In this document: positions 58,801 to 64,000 of the stretch, piece after piece
How the letters are laid out: each line of letters opens with the position of its first letter
How positions within the stretch are numbered: position 1 is the stretch's first letter
NCBI RefSeq assembly: GCF_000226095.1
Contig: NC_016473.1
Coordinates: forward strand, 4,836,001 to 4,900,000
Direction: 5' to 3'
Length of the DNA stretch: 64,000 nt
Origin: Thermothelomyces thermophilus ATCC 42464
Taxonomy: Eukaryota > Ascomycota > Sordariomycetes > Sordariales > Chaetomiaceae
The notes under the pieces: model-generated
Told to the model about the DNA's origin: nothing
Databases searched by the model: none
What the model saw: only the letters and a program-made list of their open reading frames with translations
Program-made: the position numbers and the translations under genes

Positions 58801-60747
58801 GCCCAAGCGGGATAGCGGGACAGCGGGACTGTGGTCCTGCGGAGAAGCTCCCAAGTTGAGACTCCGCGCGCAGAAAGGTGCTTTGCCGCAGCAGGAACAG
58901 ATCGTCTACCAGCCCCAGATTCCAGGTTCGCTTTTGCCAAGTGGGGCGACGCATTACTCGCTACGTAGTTAAGCACTAGTGTACCATGCATTCTTTTGAA
59001 CCTCGGGGGCAATGGACGCGAAGGAGCGTTTTAAGGTAAAAAAGCGGCTCGGCCTTATGGATCTTCGCTTGCTTCAACGTTCCAGCCAGGGAAGCTCTCG
59101 TTGCTTGGCTTCTGCGAACTTGTATGGTTCACGGCGTCCCTACTGACGGGAACTGCAGCATCGATTGGCCCAGCCCCAAGACACCGCATGAGCTTCATGT
59201 ATGTATAAGCTATGCATGCAAGCCTCTAATCCGCACCCGAATATGTACAGTACATACATGGATACGGAGTACATACAAACGGAATACACATCTGTATATG
59301 GAGCCGCTGGCGGCTCTCCGTGATGGTCACTGTGTCCAGTTTACAGTAAAACTGTAAAGCTCGTACAAACTCCATCCATGTTGTATATGAGTTCAAGGCC
59401 ACAAACATCATATGGCAAGCTCGAAAGACGCATGGCAGATGTGGCTTCACAGCGAGAGTCTCGGCAGTCGCATCCTGGAAGCACGCGAGCCTGCTCGGGT
59501 CCAGGCAGCGGCCCCGCCCAAAGAAAGGGCAGGTGGAGCCGGCCGAGGCTCCGCAGCTCGTCCTTTGCTGAGTTGCTCACCCCACAAACCCCACATTTTC
59601 CATCCCATTCCCCGCACCATCCACCGCATTGCCGGTGCCAGCGCTTGTGCAGCAACTCTGGGGGACGCGATTGCACCAGTCATCTAAAATGATCGAGAAT
59701 CACACCTTGCGGGATGCGCTCAGAGCTTGCTGTTTTGTATTGTTCTGAGTCCCGAAGCCACACAAACCGCATCATGAACTCTAACCTCCCCTTCTGACAC
59801 TCACCGAGTCGGCAAATACCCCGTTTCCGGCGTGGCCCCGGACAGGGACCCGTCACGCTCAAATCCCAGCAATTCACTCCCCGTGCTTTCTTGCGAGCAG
59901 CCTTTTCTCTCTAGGCATACCTCGCCGTCAAACACCGCCAGAACCGCCAACCGAGCCACCGTCCTCAATTGTTATGTGTGCAGGACCGTGAAGCTGTCGA
60001 TGGTGCGGTCAACGACGTCCCATGACCTGCGGACCCCGGTCCCGGATGAATGTGAGGGCTTCCCCGTTTAAAGGCCAGAACAGGGCCACAGCCAAACCAA
60101 TTGTCCCCCCCAAAAAAGGCTTGCTGCCCCTTACATACCCGGCTCCTTAACCGACGCCTCGCTTTCCTCAACTCCATCTGTTCGCCTTTATTCCTCCCAG
60201 CACAACTGGGACCGGCCAATTGCCTGGCACCGATTTGCCCGGAAACCCGCCGGTCGCGCGAAGGCTCTATGCTCGCTCATTGAAGATTGTTACGCTCATG
60301 TCCGAATCTCCCAAATGCCCAGCTGACAAGTCTCTGGGAACTCTTAGGCAAGAGAGAGGCAGTGTGACACGATTTTCAATCGTCGCCTTTTAAGTCGCCG
60401 TGGACCTTGCCAGACGGCTTCGGCACATCCACGTCGATGATTTGCGCATCTACCAGCGAGTATTTGATGAACCAAAAGAAACCGACCAATCCCCGGCCGA
60501 TAAAATTGGTTTCATGACTTCAGCTCTCAACTGAATCGACTTCGCGGCGAAATTGGACCGAGAAGATCTGAGCTGTGCTCTGCAGCTACAAGGCTCCCCG
60601 ACATCTCCGCCGTCACCAGGGCGTCCAAGGCGGATCCATCTCTAGAGCCATGCCCTGGGGAGCCGGCGGTGACCGCGCAAGCTATAGCCCTGGGGGTCAA
60701 GTTTCACCAGTATTCGAGACCGTAGTCGCAAAGACGCTCTAGACACG
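55846..60747. other. Gene-poor region, about 4.9 kb
   Basis: No frame shows family resemblance. The subregion 56880-57620 differs in composition: many CTA, TAG and ATA words and few long frames, unlike the flanking spacers. TGTACAGTACATAC at 59245-59258 and TACGGAGTAC at 59263-59272 lie close together. The right end (59800-60747) is C-rich and is likely the long leader and promoter of the transcription factor gene. Confidence 0.5.
56880..57620. repeat. Possible degraded repeat, family unassigned
   Basis: Composition shifts against both flanks, with clustered CTA/TAG words (for example GCTAGGCTAGAG near 57017) of the kind often seen in old fungal repeats. No terminal repeats, target duplication or coding remnant could be shown, so the family and age are unknown. 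Confidence 0.25.
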
Positions 60748-63700
60748 ATGGTTCAGCCCTACGACCATGGGGCGGCAACACCGCTGCCTCGCATGCCTCT
60801 GGCCCCCATGCCGCGGCCTCAAGTCAGCATTGAACGCCTTCCAACGCGACGCTTGAGCAACGAGCCCCGTGAGTCTATGAACTGCAAATCGTGCCGAAAG
60901 CGCAAGGTATGTAAGTGGTCAGGGTTGAGGTCCTGGCTGAGGCTTCATTGACTCTATCTCCGCTGGCGCAAAAGGCTGCGTAGGCTAACTAAAGCTGTAG
61001 ATCAAGTGCAACCGGCTTCGTCCTGCCTGCGAGGCGTGCCAGGTGTTTCAATGTCCCTGTATATATGGTATGCCTCCTTGTCCAGGCCTTGCGGCGCATC
61101 CAAGGCCGTCTCCCCAACCGTTGCTCACACGACGTGATAGATGCCGTTCCGAAAAAAAGGGGCCCAAAGACCGATGTATTGGAGGCCCTTCTGAAAAGGG
61201 TCGATGGGCTCGAGGCACGGTTAAGAGAAAAAAAGGCGGGCACTGAAGCAGAAAGCTCTGAGAGTGCAGTGACAAATGCCCCTGAGCCATCCAATTTCAC
61301 TCAGCCGGCAGCGAGTACCTCTGCTGGAGGAGTGAAGACCGACGTTGGCCAGGAATCTCAAGACACTTCCATGTTTTCTCCTGTCCAGAGGTGAGCATGC
61401 CGGATCTCGCACAGCCATGATTTGTCTGACTTTTGGCGTAGCGAGCAGTCCCCTGAGATCCACCCGGACACTTTGCTCGACATCTACTTTACCCGCTTTC
61501 ACGACAAACCCTTCTACATTTTTGACGAATCCACATTGCGGCAACGTCTTCAGCTCAACCAGGTAGCTAGCCACCTGGTTCACGCCATCTACGCGGTAGC
61601 TGCCAGGTAAGCTCACGGTGCGCAACCGTGGCAGCCCCTCTGCTGACTTCGATTGGCAAGATACGCGCCTCACCCAAACGGCTACCAGTCCGCCGTGAAA
61701 CTGAGCGAAGAATATGCCGCCAGGGCAAGGGCGGAAGTTGACACGGACGATCCATCTGTGGATGCACTACAGACCCTGGTACTTCTCGTGACGGCTTTCA
61801 CGGCATCTGGAAAGGGAAAGAAGGCATACATGCTGCTGAGTAATCCCCCCCCCCCCCCCCAAAAAACAAAAACCCCTTACAGACCCCGGTCTGCAACCAC
61901 GGCAGCTAACTATCGGGGGAAGCAAGCGCTGTTGGGATGGCTATGGCTCTGGAGTTGCACAGGGAGTTGGATGTGAACGCCCGCGTCACCCCGATCGAAC
62001 GGGAAACACGCCGAAGGCTGTTTTGGACTTGCTACCTGCTCGACCGTTTCATGTCCTGTGGCTCGAAGCGCCCGTCTCTCATATCCGATCGTGCCATTCT
62101 CTTACGACTGCCGTGCTGGTACCCGAGCCCGAACACGATGCCCATGGAGGGCGATTTCTTCCAGAGTTATACAAACCTCCAACACCTGCACGGCGGAGGC
62201 AAGAGGTCCCAAGGGAGCAACGGGATGTTGATCGATATCTGCCGCATCCTCGGCACGACGAACCAGTACTTGGCTGCCGGCGGAGTCAAGGGGGATTCTC
62301 ATTTCCCGTGGCACTCGCTGTCCAACCTGTCCAAGATCCGCCAGGACCTGGACGTGTGGGCTTCGGGAACAGAAGACGTGTTTTCCAGCGTGGACTCGCT
62401 ATTTGGACAGCCGGATTCCACCGTGCTTGTGCTAAGCAAGCTCATATACCATCTCATTCACTGCCTCATATACCGTCCCTTCCTCCCCATCGATTTGGCG
62501 GAGCTTGCAGGGTCCGGTCAACACCAGTCATGGCAGATCGAGGCCACAAACATGTGCTTCCTGCACGCAAACGCCATCGCAGAGCTGGTGGAACTCGGCA
62601 AGCAGACAGCATCCGTCGAATGGCCCGCGTTTGTCGGTTACTGCATCTGCACAGCCGGCACGGTACACATCCACGGAGCGCACTATAGCCGCATCGGGAC
62701 GGCTGGGGACATGAGCGTGTTCAGCTCCTCGGCCGAATTCCTATCGAGAGAGATGCAGCAACTCAGCGAGCTACGGTATGCGTGGGCGAGCGTCCAACAC
62801 CAGCGCGAAACGCTTCAAGGGATCTACAACGCACACTCGGAGCTGGTCAAGAGTCTGTCGCAGAGCCCCATGCGGTATTCGCCCGTCTTTACTCTGGAGG
62901 ATTTCTTCGACCGGTACGCCAACATTGGAGGCCCTGGAGGGCAAAGCTTCAGCTTTGACGCGGCGAATCTGAGCCTCGCCGATGTCGTTGTGGATTTCAC
63001 AACGGATACGTACCCGGGACAGGGTCTCTGCGCTCCTCGCCTCAGCCCGTCCGATCCGGGAGCCAGCCGTCCGAACCTCAAAAGAAAGAACACGGCGCCG
63101 TCCGGCCGTCCAAGGCCAGATTTCAAGAATTCTATATCAATGAACAAGATGAACCCCCCACCAACGCTGTCTTTATCCACGCCGTCGACTGTGGGCCGCC
63201 CACTGTTCTCGCCATCGTCAGTACCACCTCAACCATCGCCGGGGATGCTGCACACACCGACGTCTCTTACTTCACCCCACGGGCCCCTTCAGCAGAACCG
63301 GCGCCTAAGCATGTCCCAGAACCAGGCTAGCGGGAGCGCCGCAGGGGAAGGTGGCCTAGCCAACTTTCCGCTCGGCGATAACAACCGCAGCGGTCAATCA
63401 GCCGACATACCCCACGGTTTTCCCAACATGGGCAACGGAACGTTCAACCCGTCCTTCAACTTTGGCCAGCTCCCCGCTGGCTCATCGACGGCCAATGGTG
63501 CCGGGAGCGGTACAGCACCACCACAGGGTTTTGACCCTATGTTCGGCGAATTACCGACGAATGCCTTTGGGACGCCGACGCCATGGCACGGCGATGAGGG
63601 AGGTGGAAATGCCCCTGGCGGCGGCGGCGGCGGCACCAGAGCGCCGGCCGAAGTGGGTGCGACACCCAAGGACACGAGTCCTAACGAGAGCGCAGCAACT

Positions 63701-63829
63701 ACGGGAGCGGGTGAGGAGAAGGATCCGTTCCTGAGCTTGCTGGAGCAACTGGCGGAGAACGAGTCGTTTATGGGGGGCGCAGGGAACGAGCTGGACTTCT
63801 TCTTAAACGGGACGCCTAACGGGGGTTGA
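60748..63829 (+). CDS. Zn2Cys6 fungal transcription factor with middle homology region
   Basis: Six exons: 60748-60906, 61001-61067, 61141-61390, 61442-61606, 61661-61839 and 61923-63829, giving 908 residues. The binuclear cluster CKSCRKRK / [14 protein letters not shown]...C (C-x2-C-x6-C-x6-C-x2-C-x6-C) is split by the first intron after the basic [24 protein letters not shown] is the linker and start of a coiled-coil dimerisation helix. The fungal-specific (MHR) domain begins near [18 protein letters not shown] and includes [15 protein letters not shown] and [18 protein letters not shown]. The long C-terminus is Pro/Ser/Gly/Asn-rich with an acidic closing segment ([14 protein letters not shown]), likely the activation domain. 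Target genes unknown. The ATG at 60748 is first in frame; others follow within 25 codons. Confidence 0.9.
61847..61860 (+). repeat. C homopolymer in intron 5 of the Zn2Cys6 gene
   Basis: About 14 consecutive C followed by an A-rich stretch, inside intron 61840-61922. An alternative acceptor at TTACAG (61876-61881) would put the MHR block out of frame, so the acceptor GGGGAAG at 61922 was chosen. Confidence 0.75.
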
Positions 63830-64000
63830 AGAAGGGGGGGGGGGGTGCACCGGACACAGCAACTTGCGATGCGACGGTGTATTGGATGGGCCGAGACTCT
63901 GGGCGATGGAGGTTATAATACGGATTAGATATCACTTCTGCGACGCAAGAGGATGGTGGATATCGAGATACCCCATGCCTTTGTTATGAAGCACAACAAC

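Noticed and set aside
53554-63829. Quinate utilisation or secondary-metabolite cluster around the QutR-like and Zn2Cys6 genes
   Set aside because: No quinate enzymes, permease, polyketide synthase, peptide synthetase or P450 gene is visible nearby.

Overview
The window is a piece of a filamentous ascomycete nuclear chromosome. It is dense with spliced protein-coding genes whose introns are mostly 51-192 nt, with GT...AG borders and CTAAC/CTGAC-like branch sites. Exons are G+C-rich in third positions, and several genes occur only in fungi (FluG-like, QutR-like, Dcw1/Dfg5, STF2-like, Zn2Cys6 regulator). The style fits Sordariomycetes, perhaps Chaetomiaceae, but the species is inference. I see no rRNA, tRNA, CRISPR array or intact mobile element.

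Layout. 1-11 kb: a FluG-type amidohydrolase cut by the left edge, a GPI-anchored GH76 wall enzyme, a MYND-finger protein, a 2OG-Fe(II) oxygenase and a mitochondrial ABC1/UbiB-type protein (Mcp2/ADCK1 group). 11-20 kb: a small conserved protein, a large unrecognised protein, a P-loop kinase and a small acidic protein with a TPR-like hairpin. 20-28 kb: a housekeeping block with a mitochondrial slant: UPS2, methionine aminopeptidase 2, a membrane-tethered J-protein and the outer-membrane porin. 28-40 kb: asparagine synthetase, UBC9, PEX19, a coiled-coil protein divergent from an unrecognised protein, and mitochondrial methionyl-tRNA formyltransferase. 40-51 kb: an STF2-like protein, Dre2 (Fe-S assembly), the Kex1 carboxypeptidase, the Sfm1 SPOUT methyltransferase and a class-1 DHODH-like enzyme. 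51-64 kb: gene-poor, with a QutR-like protein and a Zn2Cys6 transcription factor separated by 4.9 kb without a convincing gene.

The genes do not form an operon or an evident biosynthetic cluster. The loosest theme is mitochondrial and organelle biogenesis (Mcp2-like, UPS2, porin, J-protein, FMT1, Dre2, PEX19). The features most worth a second look are a start codon split by an intron (STF2-like gene), a PEX19 gene with a GC-AG intron and a last intron whose retention would remove the prenylation motif, a translatable 60-nt intron next to the active-site serine of KEX1, a QutR-like protein without a Walker A motif, and telomere-repeat-like boxes about 290 bp upstream of three start codons.

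Method and limits: exon coordinates were derived by hand from splice consensus, reading-frame continuity and remembered family sequence. No search or transcript data were available. Gene starts are ATG codons; several longer open frames begin with TTG or GTG and were trimmed.
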